A DNA stretch of 64,000 nucleotides from positions 686,001 through 750,000 of the forward strand of contig NZ_AP023368.1 of NCBI RefSeq assembly GCF_014218355.1, written 5' to 3'. This document shows, piece by piece, positions 25,441 to 33,792 of this stretch. The DNA is from Anaerocolumna chitinilytica (GTDB lineage Bacteria > Bacillota > Clostridia > Lachnospirales > Lachnospiraceae). Under the pieces are notes generated by a model. The model was not told where the DNA came from. It saw only the letters and a program-made list of their open reading frames with translations, and ran no database searches. Made by a program: the position numbers and the translations under genes. Within the stretch, counting starts at the first letter, position 1, and each line of letters opens with the position of its first letter.

Positions 25441-26523
25441 ATGGAGAGAAAAGTTAAAGTTGGAATTATTGGCTGCGGCGGCATCGCAAATGGAAAACAT
25501 ATGCCTTCCTTAAGCAAATTGGCCGATGTAGAAATGGTTGCTTTTTGTGACCTTGTAGAGGAAAAAGCAATTAAGGCAAAGGAGAAATACGGCACACCTG
25601 ACGCTAAGGTTTATACGGATTATCAGGAACTGTTAAAGGATACGGAAATCGAAGTAGTTCATGTTTGCACCCCTAACCGTTCCCATGCACCGATATCTAT
25701 CGATTCCCTTCATGCAGGTAAGCATGTAATGTGCGAGAAGCCTATGGCAAAAACTGCAGAAGATGCAAGAAAAATGGTTGCAGCAGCAAAAGAAACAGGC
25801 AAGAAATTAACCATTGGATATCAGCACAGACATAAACCGGAATCAATCTACTTAAAGAGTGTTATCGAAAGAGGAGATTTAGGAGAGATTTATCTTGCGA
25901 AAGCCTATGCCGTAAGAAGAAGAGGAACACCTAATTGGGGTGTATTCTTAAATGAATATGAGCAGGGCGGCGGACCTTTAATTGATATCGGAACCCACTC
26001 CCTGGATGTAACTTTATATCTTATGAATAACTATGAGCCTAAAATGGTTGTAGGAACAAAGTATAAGAAAGTAAACAATCCGGAATGCGGCAATCCTTGG
26101 GGCGGCTGGAAAGAAGGAGAAAACACCATGGAAGATTCCGCTTTCGGCTTTATCGTAATGAAAAACGGAGCAACTATCATCCTGGAATCCAGCTGGGCAT
26201 TGAATACCATTGAGCCTATTCCGGAAGGTAGTACCGTTCTTTGCGGTACAGATGCAGGAGCACAGATTAAAGGCGGCGTTACCATTAATAAAGGTGAGTT
26301 TAACAGATTAGTTGAGATTAAGCCGGATTTATCCAGCGGTGGCGTAGCTTTCTATGAAGGTATCTCCGATAATCCTGCTGAAGTAGAAGCAAGACGTTGG
26401 ATTGATGCTGTTAAGAATGATACAGAAGTAGTTGTAAAACCCGAGCAGGCTTGTGTAGTTTCTGAAATTCTGGAAGCTATCTATACCTCCGCTAAGACTG
26501 GTCAGCCGGTATACTTTGATTAA
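25441..26523 (+). CDS. Gfo/Idh/MocA-family oxidoreductase
   Basis: The protein has 360 residues. The N-terminal Rossmann domain binds NAD(P) (VGIIGCGGIANGKHMPSL), with the conserved CEKPMAKT whose Lys is catalytic. The C-terminal domain has the substrate-site GGGPLIDIGTHSLDVTLYL. The family oxidises sugars, inositols or their derivatives, and the exact substrate cannot be read. It is the first of three same-strand genes next to an AraC regulator. AAAGGAGAA precedes the ATG. Confidence 0.92.
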   Translation: MERKVKVGIIGCGGIANGKHMPSLSKLADVEMVAFCDLVEEKAIKAKEKYGTPDAKVYTDYQELLKDTEIEVVHVCTPNRSHAPISIDSLHAGKHVMCEKPMAKTAEDARKMVAAAKETGKKLTIGYQHRHKPESIYLKSVIERGDLGEIYLAKAYAVRRRGTPNWGVFLNEYEQGGGPLIDIGTHSLDVTLYLMNNYEPKMVVGTKYKKVNNPECGNPWGGWKEGENTMEDSAFGFIVMKNGATIILESSWALNTIEPIPEGSTVLCGTDAGAQIKGGVTINKGEFNRLVEIKPDLSSGGVAFYEGISDNPAEVEARRWIDAVKNDTEVVVKPEQACVVSEILEAIYTSAKTGQPVYFD

Positions 26524-26646
26524 GGATTAATTGAAGTGTAGCGTATACTGCTAGCGGGATGAATAAGATACTGTGATCAGAACCTTCTTATATTATATAT
26601 AGAAGGTTCTGTTACTAAATCCGATATGAGGAGAGAGGTTGTTAAA

Positions 26647-27612
26647 ATGAATATAGCAATAATTAGTTACTGGCACGTTCATGCAGAAGGCTATACCAAA
26701 GAAATAATTGAAAAGACTGACAGTAAGGTTGTAGCTGTCTGGGATGAAGAAGAGGAAAGAGGAAAGAGCTATGCCGAAAAGTTCCAGGCAGCTTTCTATA
26801 AGAACTATGATGAGCTTCTGGCAAATAAAGAGATTGACGGTGTAGTAATTACCGCTCCAACCTCCATGCATAAAGAACTTATCATAAAAGCTGTAAAAGC
26901 GGGAAAGAAAGTATTCAGTGAGAAAGTTCTTGCTCTTACCACCGCAGACTGTTTGGAAATAAAAGAAGCACTTGACAGTCAGGGCAGTGACATCACACTT
27001 TCTTTAGTTAAAAAGTGTGATAGCAGCTTCCGATTTGCCAAAGAACTGGTTGAAAAGGGAAGCCTTGGACGTATTACCTATGCCAGAATGAGAAATGTTC
27101 ATGACGGAAGCATTGGCGATTGGCTGCCGGAGCATTTTTATAACAGGGAACAGTGCGGCGGAGGTGCCATGATTGATTTAGGTGCTCATCCTATGTATCT
27201 ATTAGCATGGATTCTTGGAACCCCGGTAAGCGTTCAGTCACTCTTTACGGAACTGACAGGACATGGTGTGGAGGATAATGCAGTTTCCTTAATAGAATTC
27301 GCAGATGGGGCTATTGGTGTCTCAGAGACAGGTTTTGTATCCCGTTACACTCCTGCTATCTTAGAAATCAGTGGTACAAAAGGAACTCTTATCATTGGAG
27401 AAAATATCCGTTATGCCACAACAGAGACAGAAGGCAAATGGGTTACTCCCGAGCAATTACCTGAAACACTTCCTTCTCCGTTAGTTATGTGGGCAAAAGG
27501 CCAGACAGAGGGTATGGAGGATTTCGGTATCGAGTCATCCATTACTCTTACAAAGATGATGGAAGCAGCTTATGGATCACAAGCTACCGGAAAGAAAACA
27601 GCTATAAGCTAG
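26647..27612 (+). CDS. Gfo/Idh/MocA-family oxidoreductase, second paralogue
   Basis: The protein has 321 residues from the ATG at 26647. The in-frame ATG at 26626 overlaps the GAGGAGAGAGG ribosome site. The nucleotide-binding start is NIAIISYWHVHAEGY, which lacks the usual glycine-rich GxGxxG. The catalytic-lysine region is FSEKVLALTTADC rather than EKP. Substrate-domain GGGAMIDLGAHPMYLLAW is present. It probably acts on the same pathway as the previous gene, for example on the product or its epimer. Confidence 0.88.
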   Translation: MNIAIISYWHVHAEGYTKEIIEKTDSKVVAVWDEEEERGKSYAEKFQAAFYKNYDELLANKEIDGVVITAPTSMHKELIIKAVKAGKKVFSEKVLALTTADCLEIKEALDSQGSDITLSLVKKCDSSFRFAKELVEKGSLGRITYARMRNVHDGSIGDWLPEHFYNREQCGGGAMIDLGAHPMYLLAWILGTPVSVQSLFTELTGHGVEDNAVSLIEFADGAIGVSETGFVSRYTPAILEISGTKGTLIIGENIRYATTETEGKWVTPEQLPETLPSPLVMWAKGQTEGMEDFGIESSITLTKMMEAAYGSQATGKKTAIS

Positions 27613-27652
27613 GATTTACTAATATAATTTACAGAAAGGATGGAGTGTATCT

Positions 27653-28369
27653 ATGGATATTGCAATACAGCTTTATTCTGTTCATACAGAGACAGAAAAG
27701 GACTATAAAACAGCAGTAGCTAAAGTGGCAGAGGTTGGTTTTCAGGGCGTGGAATTTGCAGGTTATGGCGGATTGTCAGCTGATGAGATGGCAGCTTTCT
27801 TAAAAGAGAATAATCTCTATTCCGTGGGAGCACATGTTGGTGCTGAAAGGATTCGAGACAGCTTCTTAGAGGAACTGGAATATCACAAGACCATTGGTTC
27901 AAAATACATTATATGCCCTTATGCCCCTTTAAAGAGTGTTGAAGAGGTCAAGGAATTGGCAGAAGTATTAAATAATGCGGCAAAGCAGGCAGCAGGCAGC
28001 GGCATTAAGGTAGGCTACCATAATCATGCCCATGAGTTTGAAGTACTTGATGGAAAGTATGCTTTAGATCTATTAGCAGAGTACACTAACGATGATGTTA
28101 TATTGGAACTGGATGTATTCTGGGCCGCCTATGCAGGAGTAGATCCCCTTACTTACATTAAAAGGTTAGGCAAGAAAATCGAGCTGATTCATATGAAGCA
28201 GATTAACGAAGCAAAAGAAAATGTTGATATGTCTGAAGGCTGCATTGATATGAAAGCAATCAAAGACACAGCAGAATATGCAACTCACTTTGTACTGGAA
28301 CATGAGGAATATGACAAACCTATTTGGGACAGCATTAAAAATGACTATGATTTCTTAAGCCAGATATAA
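27653..28369 (+). CDS. Sugar phosphate isomerase/epimerase (xylose-isomerase-like TIM barrel)
   Basis: The protein has 238 residues. It is an AP-endonuclease-2/IolE-type barrel: start MDIAIQLYSVHTE, metal-binding GYHNHAHEFE, ELDVFWAAYAGVDP and HMKQ. It likely interconverts keto sugars or inosose derivatives made by the two oxidoreductases upstream. It is the last gene of the operon and is followed by a terminator. Confidence 0.9.
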   Translation: MDIAIQLYSVHTETEKDYKTAVAKVAEVGFQGVEFAGYGGLSADEMAAFLKENNLYSVGAHVGAERIRDSFLEELEYHKTIGSKYIICPYAPLKSVEEVKELAEVLNNAAKQAAGSGIKVGYHNHAHEFEVLDGKYALDLLAEYTNDDVILELDVFWAAYAGVDPLTYIKRLGKKIELIHMKQINEAKENVDMSEGCIDMKAIKDTAEYATHFVLEHEEYDKPIWDSIKNDYDFLSQI

Positions 28370-28399
28370 AGATATAACAGAAAAGCAACTTACTTTTAA

Positions 28400-28447
28400 C
28401 CCCATGAGTTTACTGGTAGTATTAACAGAAAGCTCATGGGGATTTTT
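28400..28447 (+). terminator. Rho-independent terminator
   Basis: CCCCATGAG (28400-28408) pairs with CTCATGGGG (28433-28441), followed by ATTTTTG. Confidence 0.85.
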
Positions 28448-28577
28448 GTAATTTAAAAGTTTGGATATATTTACTTATATCATAAAGATTCCAAGAATTA
28501 TTTATAAATAATTTAAAACAAATTATGTATTGCTGTGCTAAAATTTGTTAAATAATTATAAACTAATGATATAAACA

Positions 28578-28606
28578 TTGTAACAGCTGTTTAATTATGC
28601 TAAGAT
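28578..28606 (+). promoter_or_regulatory. Candidate sigma-A promoter
   Basis: TTGTAA and TAAGAT are 17 bp apart, about 70 bp before the gene at 28676. Confidence 0.5.
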
Positions 28607-28675
28607 TAAAGTGATATACACTAACCTTACCAGTATATATTTAATGGTATTCCATCCTATGAAAGGAGTCAAAAT

Positions 28676-29056
28676 ATGGTACGAAAATTAAATAAATATG
28701 TAGATATTTTGCGAATAGAATTGAATGACCTAATAAACGAAATCAATGAACATATTGATATCTCTCACAAGGAACATAGCGAGAGAGTAATTAAGAATTT
28801 TACCTACCATGGAAACCTGACAATTTATGAAAAGCAGCTTGAGGGTATCAAACAGACACTCAGTCTACTGGAAGAAATAAGCCTTTCTGAGTATAATTCC
28901 GTTAATGAGCTGGTAAAAGACTTAAGTGAGCGAATGAAAGTCTATTTTACGACCAGAGGAATCCTGGAAGGGGGATATCACTTAACGCTTAGCAGAATAG
29001 AAGATGCTAAGAATTATGTGTTGAGAACGGAGAGAAATACCAGATATTCGGCATAA
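28676..29056 (+). CDS. Small helical protein of unknown function
   Basis: The protein has 126 residues, with a good GAAAGGAG ribosome site. It is predicted soluble and mostly helical, with charged and coiled-coil-like stretches (YEKQLEGIKQTLSLLEEISL) and no membrane segment or cysteine motif. No family is recognised. It has its own promoter and stands alone on the plus strand between two operons. Confidence 0.7.
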   Translation: MVRKLNKYVDILRIELNDLINEINEHIDISHKEHSERVIKNFTYHGNLTIYEKQLEGIKQTLSLLEEISLSEYNSVNELVKDLSERMKVYFTTRGILEGGYHLTLSRIEDAKNYVLRTERNTRYSA

Positions 29057-29082
29057 AATTAGACGGAATATCAAGATTTACC

Positions 29083-29112
29083 TTGACAGATTTTCATAAT
29101 GAATCATAATAA
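29083..29112 (+). promoter_or_regulatory. Strong sigma-A promoter before the cobO leader
   Basis: TTGACA (29083-29088) and TAATAA (29107-29112) are 18 bp apart. Transcription would begin near 29120, just before the structured RNA. Confidence 0.7.
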
Positions 29113-29132
29113 AACATAATAATATGCATATT

Positions 29133-29221
29133 AAGCCTGCACCTTTGATGGAGATAAGTGTAAAGGCACCACATAGTTTCTTTCGGATATGGGGTGCATC
29201 TCCTTACAATCGTGTAGGCTT
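29133..29221 (+). ncRNA. Candidate structured RNA upstream of the corrinoid adenosyltransferase
   Basis: The outer helix AAGCCTGCAC/GTGTAGGCTT encloses GGAGAT/ATCTCC and then GCACCACATA/TATGGGGTGC (one mismatch) capped by GTTTCTTTCGGA. There is a 10-base bulge, AAGTGTAAAG. The 89-nt element lies just after a strong promoter. It lacks the conserved boxes of the cobalamin riboswitch, and I cannot place it in a known family. It may be a leader element or an independent small RNA. Confidence 0.5.
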
Positions 29222-29336
29222 AAATTTGCCTGTGAGATCTTCGGCCTGAACATGATGTGTGTTGGAAAGGGCATTAATATATTATCAAAAAATAATAACA
29301 GATATTTCATTTGTTAGGAAAGGCTTGGTGGTTAGG

Positions 29337-29864
29337 ATGAAAAAGGGACTAATTCATTTATATTGTGGTGAAGGAAAAGGGAAAACAACAGCAGCAGCAG
29401 GTCTTAGTATACGGGCAGCCGGATGTGGTATGAAAGTTGTATTTTTGCAGTTTTTAAAGGCAATGGAATCCGGTGAAATTGAAATCTTAAGAAATATAGA
29501 TAATATGACTGTAATTCGAAATGAAGAAGATTACGGATTCTTTAACCGGATGACAGAGGAAGAGAAGGAGGCTATAACAGAGCTTCATAACAATAATCTA
29601 AAGCAGGCTCTTGCTTTGGTAGATAAAGGACAATGTGATCTGCTTGTTTTAGACGAAGCCTGTGCCGCTTATAACCATAACCTGTTAGACAGGGCTTTAG
29701 TGGAAAACTTAATTCAAAATAAAAAAGAAGCCCTTGAGCTGGTATTGACAGGACGGGACCCGGCTCCATTATTCGTGGAATATGCGGATTATGTATCAGA
29801 AATTCGCAAAATAAAGCATCCTTATGATAAAAATATAATTGCCAGAAAAGGGATTGAATATTAA
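29337..29864 (+). CDS. cobO: Cob(I)yrinic acid a,c-diamide adenosyltransferase
   Basis: The protein has 175 residues from the ATG at 29337. An upstream TTG at 29259 would add 26 residues not typical of the family. It transfers the adenosyl group of ATP to cobalt in corrinoids, completing coenzyme B12. The P-loop is YCGEGKGKTTAAAGL, and further family motifs are KVVFLQFLKA, LLVLDEACAAYN and LTGRDPAP. No other cobalamin gene is nearby, which suggests salvage of imported corrinoid (inference). Confidence 0.93.
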   Translation: MKKGLIHLYCGEGKGKTTAAAGLSIRAAGCGMKVVFLQFLKAMESGEIEILRNIDNMTVIRNEEDYGFFNRMTEEEKEAITELHNNNLKQALALVDKGQCDLLVLDEACAAYNHNLLDRALVENLIQNKKEALELVLTGRDPAPLFVEYADYVSEIRKIKHPYDKNIIARKGIEY

Positions 29865-29959
29865 TTAGTATTTCCGGTAATTGATTAATTCTTAAGACGT
29901 CTTCATAATTATTAGGAAAATGTTAAGAAAATTATAAAGAAGTTTAAGGATATAGCGAA

Positions 29960-29988
29960 TTGATAATTAACTTTATATATGATAAAAT
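29960..29988 (+). promoter_or_regulatory. Candidate sigma-A promoter
   Basis: TTGATA (29960) and TAAAAT (29983) are 17 bp apart, about 70 bp before the likely true start of the next gene. Confidence 0.6.
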
Positions 29989-30156
29989 CCCTCTTTGTGA
30001 TAGACAGAAATGAGACTTTTCTTCAGTCTTCTCACCTAAAAGGAAAAGAGGCGGGTTGTCATAAAGGATAAAGCAATTATCAGAAATGTAGAACATATAC
30101 AATTTAATATTAAAACGAAATCAATTGAAGCTGTTTTAACAGACAGTAATTTAATT

Positions 30157-31401
30157 ATGGCTGCGGCAGCATCTATATTTCTGCCTTATATGATATCCGG
30201 AATCATATTGGTTTCAATAGCTATTTATATAGCCATAAATAAACAGACACGAGAAGTATGCCTGGAGCATAAAGAATTTAGAGCTGTCTTAGGCTTTCAG
30301 TTATTCTTTCAGGTGATATCTCTGATTTATGGTAACTGGATGGGTGTTTTAGGGGGCTTTGCCTTTACACTGGCAGCGATACTTGGAATCTTTCAGTACC
30401 ATGTTATGACTGCAAAACTCTATGAGAAGTGTTTAAACATCATGTGTGTATTCAGCTGCTTTTCAACAGTCTATGCATTGGTTGAACAGGTATTGATAAA
30501 TAATCATGAGCTTCATTATGAACGAGTATGCAGCTTATTCTTTTATCCGAATTATTTTGCAACGATATCAGCTACCATTGTATTAATCTGTGCTTATAAA
30601 TTACTTACAAAACAAGGAAATCCATATATATTTTATATTGCAATCGTGATGAATCTGATTAACATCTATTTGAGCCAGAGTATGTTTGGATGGGTGGAAG
30701 TATTAGCAGGTGTTTCAGTAATGCTGCTGGTGCTTCGTTATTACCGTTTGCTGGCATCCTTTGTAGGTGTTGCAGTTCTTGGTATTGCGGCTATTTTGTT
30801 TGTGAATCCGGACATTATACCAAGAGTATCTCAGGCCAATCTGACACTCAGCATGCGTTTTCAGATATGGCAGAACGCTATTGCGTACATCAAAGAAGCA
30901 CCTTTATTCGGCAAAGGAGTTTTAACCTATGCGTACAGTACCCTTCAGACAGGAAAGATTGTTGCGCATTCCCACAGTATTGTACTAGAATCTCTGTTGA
31001 ATTACGGATTCCTTGGAAGCGCTGTTTTAGCCGCAGCCGTAGGAAAATACCTTATGAGTATATTAAAGAGATGCTACTACCAAAGAAATACAAAGATTAC
31101 TTCCCTTATACTGGGAGTAATGGGAGCAGCCCTTGTTCATGGTCTCACAGACATTACACTTATGTGGCTCCAGACTCTCCCCTTGTTTATATTCCTGTTA
31201 GCAGGAGCAGGTGCCTTCAAGGCAGAAACCGCTGCCGTTAAGAAAATTGCAGCAGTTGCAGATAGCAGTCTATATGAAAGAATACCAGGATATATGGTTC
31301 AGAAAGTCACACCAGTAATTGTCTACTGCAAAAAATCCTGTGATAACTCCAAGGAATTGCTGATAAGCAAGGAAAATGTAAAAGAAAGAGCTAGCGCCTA
31401 G
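30157..31401 (+). CDS. O-antigen-ligase-like (Wzy_C) membrane protein
   Basis: There are 414 residues from the first standard start, ATG 30157. About ten membrane helices are seen, with the family loop HSHSIVLESLLNYGFLGSA and a preceding FGKGVLTYAY. Members polymerise or ligate surface glycans. The reading frame is open for 39 codons upstream, back to 30040. Residues encoded from 30061 (KDKAIIRNVEHIQF) look like real protein. An AGGCGGG ribosome site sits seven bases before an ATA codon at 30061, so the true start may be non-standard. No glycan genes flank it. Confidence 0.78.
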   Translation: MAAAASIFLPYMISGIILVSIAIYIAINKQTREVCLEHKEFRAVLGFQLFFQVISLIYGNWMGVLGGFAFTLAAILGIFQYHVMTAKLYEKCLNIMCVFSCFSTVYALVEQVLINNHELHYERVCSLFFYPNYFATISATIVLICAYKLLTKQGNPYIFYIAIVMNLINIYLSQSMFGWVEVLAGVSVMLLVLRYYRLLASFVGVAVLGIAAILFVNPDIIPRVSQANLTLSMRFQIWQNAIAYIKEAPLFGKGVLTYAYSTLQTGKIVAHSHSIVLESLLNYGFLGSAVLAAAVGKYLMSILKRCYYQRNTKITSLILGVMGAALVHGLTDITLMWLQTLPLFIFLLAGAGAFKAETAAVKKIAAVADSSLYERIPGYMVQKVTPVIVYCKKSCDNSKELLISKENVKERASA

Positions 31402-31429
31402 TAGGAAAAATTGAGAGGCATTTTTCCTA
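31402..31429 (+). terminator. Hairpin right after the O-antigen-ligase-like gene
   Basis: TAGGAAAAA pairs exactly with TTTTTCCTA around TTGAGAGGCA. It starts at the base after the stop codon. There is no T-run beyond the stem, so termination is uncertain. Confidence 0.5.
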
Positions 31430-31430
31430 T

Positions 31431-31695
31431 GCGTTGGGGGGGCGAGGAAAGAAATACTATATATGATTTCTTGGCAGTGGAAAAACTCGTTACAAATTGG
31501 AGGCGCGTTGGGGAACATGGAAAGAAACTTTATATATAAGTTTTTACCAGCGAAACCCTTAGATATAATTAGGGCACAAAATGAAGCTTTATTAACAAGT
31601 TCCTGCCAGCGAAACCCTTTGCAATATATTTGAGCCACGTTGAGGGAAGCAAGAAAAGAATTTAGATACAAAAGTTTTGCCAGCGAATATCGGCA
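31431..31695 (+). repeat. Degenerate tandem repeat, about four 63-74 bp units
   Basis: Units begin near 31431, 31505, 31574 and 31637. Shared blocks are CGTTGGGG, GGAAAGAAA, a TATATA segment and CCAGCGAAACCCTT (31547, 31606, and partly 31680). The units have drifted apart. No reading frame runs through all of them. Confidence 0.65.
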
Positions 31696-31886
31696 GTATA
31701 AGTGTAATTGAAGAAATAACGGATGCAGAAGAGGTTGATAGAAACTGTAATAGAAGGGTTTCTTGATAATTAGCTTCTGCATTTTTAATAGAGCTATATA
31801 GATAAAAATTAGGCAATAGATGGCTTCAGGTTCTTGCCGATTCCAGTTTACTTTAATTTTGCCAATAATATTTATAGCCAAGTACA

Positions 31887-32118
31887 GGGGATTACTGATT
31901 CCATTCAGGCATTTTATATAGAAGGGCTGCGTATGACACTTAAATGGCAGCAGTTATGACTAGGTAAAATTACACCAGTGTCTGAGCACTCAGAGTTACA
32001 TATTCAATAAGTCAGAAGCGAGTTTGGTGTAATTTGACCTTCCAGGAATAACTGCTGGCATTTTAGTGGAATTCGCAACCCTGAGCCAGAAAATGCCTGA
32101 ATGGAATCAGAAATCCTC
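31887..32118. mobile_element. MITE-like 232-bp imperfect palindrome
   Basis: The left arm (GGGGATTACTGATTCCATTC onward, then CAGGCATTTT, GGCAGCAGTTAT and AAATTACACCA) is repeated in inverse order in the right arm (AAATGCCTGAATGGAATCAG, ATAACTGCTGGC, TGGTGTAATTT). Almost the whole element folds on itself, with arms of about 100 bp. There is no coding capacity. No target duplication was identified. The remaining DNA to 32270 shows no gene. Confidence 0.75.
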
Positions 32119-32270
32119 GTCCGTCCCCAATAAATAAATTTAAAGTAAACCTTAACTGTTACCTATGCCACTTATATCCCAAGTGAATGAATTGACAGAG
32201 TACAGTTATTTTGCTATGATATCCAGGTATGAGCATATAATTTACATAAACTCCACTGAAGAGGTTACTT

Positions 32271-33197
32271 ATGTCACTAGCAGTAATTGCATTGAATCAA
32301 ATATTAATTATGTTTCTAATTATGGTTTTGGGTTTCTTTTGCTATAAGATAAAGATAATAAATCAAGAGACCAATAAAAAGCTTTCTGACTTTCTGCTTC
32401 TGATTGTAAATCCTCTTTTAATCTTTAATTCCTATCAAAGAGATTTTAATAAAGAATTGCTTAATGGATTAGCCATATCCTTTGCATTGGCAATTATCAG
32501 CCATATAGTTGCTATTGGTGGAGCATGGCTGTTAGTGAGAGGAAAGAATAAACAAGATATTCCCTTGGAGCGGTTTTCTTGTATTTATTCCAACTGTGGT
32601 TTCATGGGAATTCCTTTAGTTAACAGTCTGTATGGAAGTGAAGGTGTTTTTTATCTGACAGCCTATATGACTGTATTTAATCTTTTGGTTTGGACTCATG
32701 GCGTCATTCTTATGACCGGGCACAGGAATCTGAAAGCTTTGGTTAAGACATTGATTTCGCCGACGTTTATTGCCAGTATTGCAGGGCTGATTTTTTTCCT
32801 TCTTACCATCAGGACTCCGGGAATACTATTTCACTCTATGGATTATGTCGCATCAATGAATACGCCTCTTGCTATGTTAATTGCAGGAGTAACTCTGGCA
32901 CAGTCTGAAATTAAGAAAATATTCCGAAAAGGAAGGATATATCTGATTATTTTTATCAAACAGTTTGCTATACCCTTGGTTTTACTTTTGATGTATTTTA
33001 GACTGCCTTTTGACCATAAGGTTATTACAACGGCCGTATTAGCCTCAGGCTGCCCTGTAGCTGCCACAGGCACACTGTTTGCCCTTCGCTATAATAAGAA
33101 CCATCTATACGCCTCTGAGCTCTATTCAGTGAGTACCCTGGCAGCGATTGTTACAATTCCTATCATAATGTTGATTGCAGGTTTCATATTAAAATAG
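32271..33197 (+). CDS. AEC-family (auxin efflux carrier-like) transporter
   Basis: The protein has 308 residues with about ten membrane helices in two halves. The AEC family start QILIMFLIMVLGFFCYKIKI and NCGFMGIPLVNSLYG segment are visible, with GCPVAATGTLFA in the second half. Bacterial members export malate or other small organic acids. The substrate here is unknown. A GAAGAGG ribosome site precedes the ATG. It is monocistronic. Confidence 0.9.
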   Translation: MSLAVIALNQILIMFLIMVLGFFCYKIKIINQETNKKLSDFLLLIVNPLLIFNSYQRDFNKELLNGLAISFALAIISHIVAIGGAWLLVRGKNKQDIPLERFSCIYSNCGFMGIPLVNSLYGSEGVFYLTAYMTVFNLLVWTHGVILMTGHRNLKALVKTLISPTFIASIAGLIFFLLTIRTPGILFHSMDYVASMNTPLAMLIAGVTLAQSEIKKIFRKGRIYLIIFIKQFAIPLVLLLMYFRLPFDHKVITTAVLASGCPVAATGTLFALRYNKNHLYASELYSVSTLAAIVTIPIIMLIAGFILK

Positions 33198-33222
33198 TTT
33201 TTTAGGATTTGTAAAAATTAGG

Positions 33223-33251
33223 TTGACACTTACCGCTTATCGTGCTATAGT
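33223..33251 (+). promoter_or_regulatory. Sigma-A promoter of the cold-shock gene
   Basis: TTGACA (33223-33228) and TATAGT (33246-33251) are 17 bp apart. It gives a leader of about 110 nt, the length usual for cold-shock mRNAs whose leader folding depends on temperature. Confidence 0.75.
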
Positions 33252-33369
33252 TGTAAAGTAATCAAATAAATTATTATGTTGACCTGTATTACAAGTCATT
33301 ATTTAAATGATTTGGAGACAAGTCAATTTTTTTTATATTGATACGAATAAGAAAATGGAGGTACTAATC

Positions 33370-33579
33370 ATGAACAATGGTATAGTAAAATGGTTTAATT
33401 CACAAAAAGGTTATGGCTTTATAACAAACGATAATGGCGGAGATGATGTATTCGTACACTTTTCAGCAATTGAATCCAATGGTTTTAAAAGTCTTGATGA
33501 AGGTCAGAGAGTAACCTTTGATATTGAAAAAGACCCTAAAAACAACAAGATCAAAGCTTCTAATGTTAGAGTAGCATAA
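33370..33579 (+). CDS. Cold-shock protein (CspA family)
   Basis: The protein has 69 residues from the ATG at 33370, with TGGAGG upstream. It is a single OB-fold that binds single-stranded RNA and DNA. RNP1 is KGYGFI and RNP2 is VFVHFSAI. It starts [16 protein letters not shown], typical of the family. It acts as an RNA chaperone. It has its own promoter and terminator. Confidence 0.96.
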   Translation: MNNGIVKWFNSQKGYGFITNDNGGDDVFVHFSAIESNGFKSLDEGQRVTFDIEKDPKNNKIKASNVRVA

Positions 33580-33665
33580 GATCTGATTGAATAAAATAAA
33601 TTAGCAGATGTACTGATTAAGAATCCATTCGAAGATTTGTGTCATTCCGATAATTTAAATTTTTG

Positions 33666-33695
33666 CAGAGTAGAATTTTTCTACTCTGTTTTTTT
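33666..33695 (+). terminator. Rho-independent terminator of the cold-shock gene
   Basis: CAGAGTAG pairs with CTACTCTG around AATTTTT, followed by a T-run. Confidence 0.93.
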
Positions 33696-33723
33696 ATTTT
33701 TCTTTATAGGTGCGGTTTTCAAC

Positions 33724-33752
33724 TGTTCAACAAATGTATACTATGTTATAAT
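33724..33752 (+). promoter_or_regulatory. Candidate sigma-A promoter for the acyltransferase
   Basis: TGTTCA and TATAAT are 17 bp apart, 40 bp before the gene. The -35 is weak. Confidence 0.45.
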
Positions 33753-33792
33753 CCATAATTGAATAAATAGAAATTCGTGGGGTAAAAGAATT

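Noticed and set aside
29133..29221. Cobalamin riboswitch before cobO
   Set aside because: The expected conserved boxes and overall length are not there, so only an unassigned structured RNA is claimed.
31270..31881. 203-residue open frame on the minus strand
   Set aside because: It runs over the end of the O-antigen-ligase-like gene and through the degenerate tandem repeat, with no ribosome site and no family resemblance.
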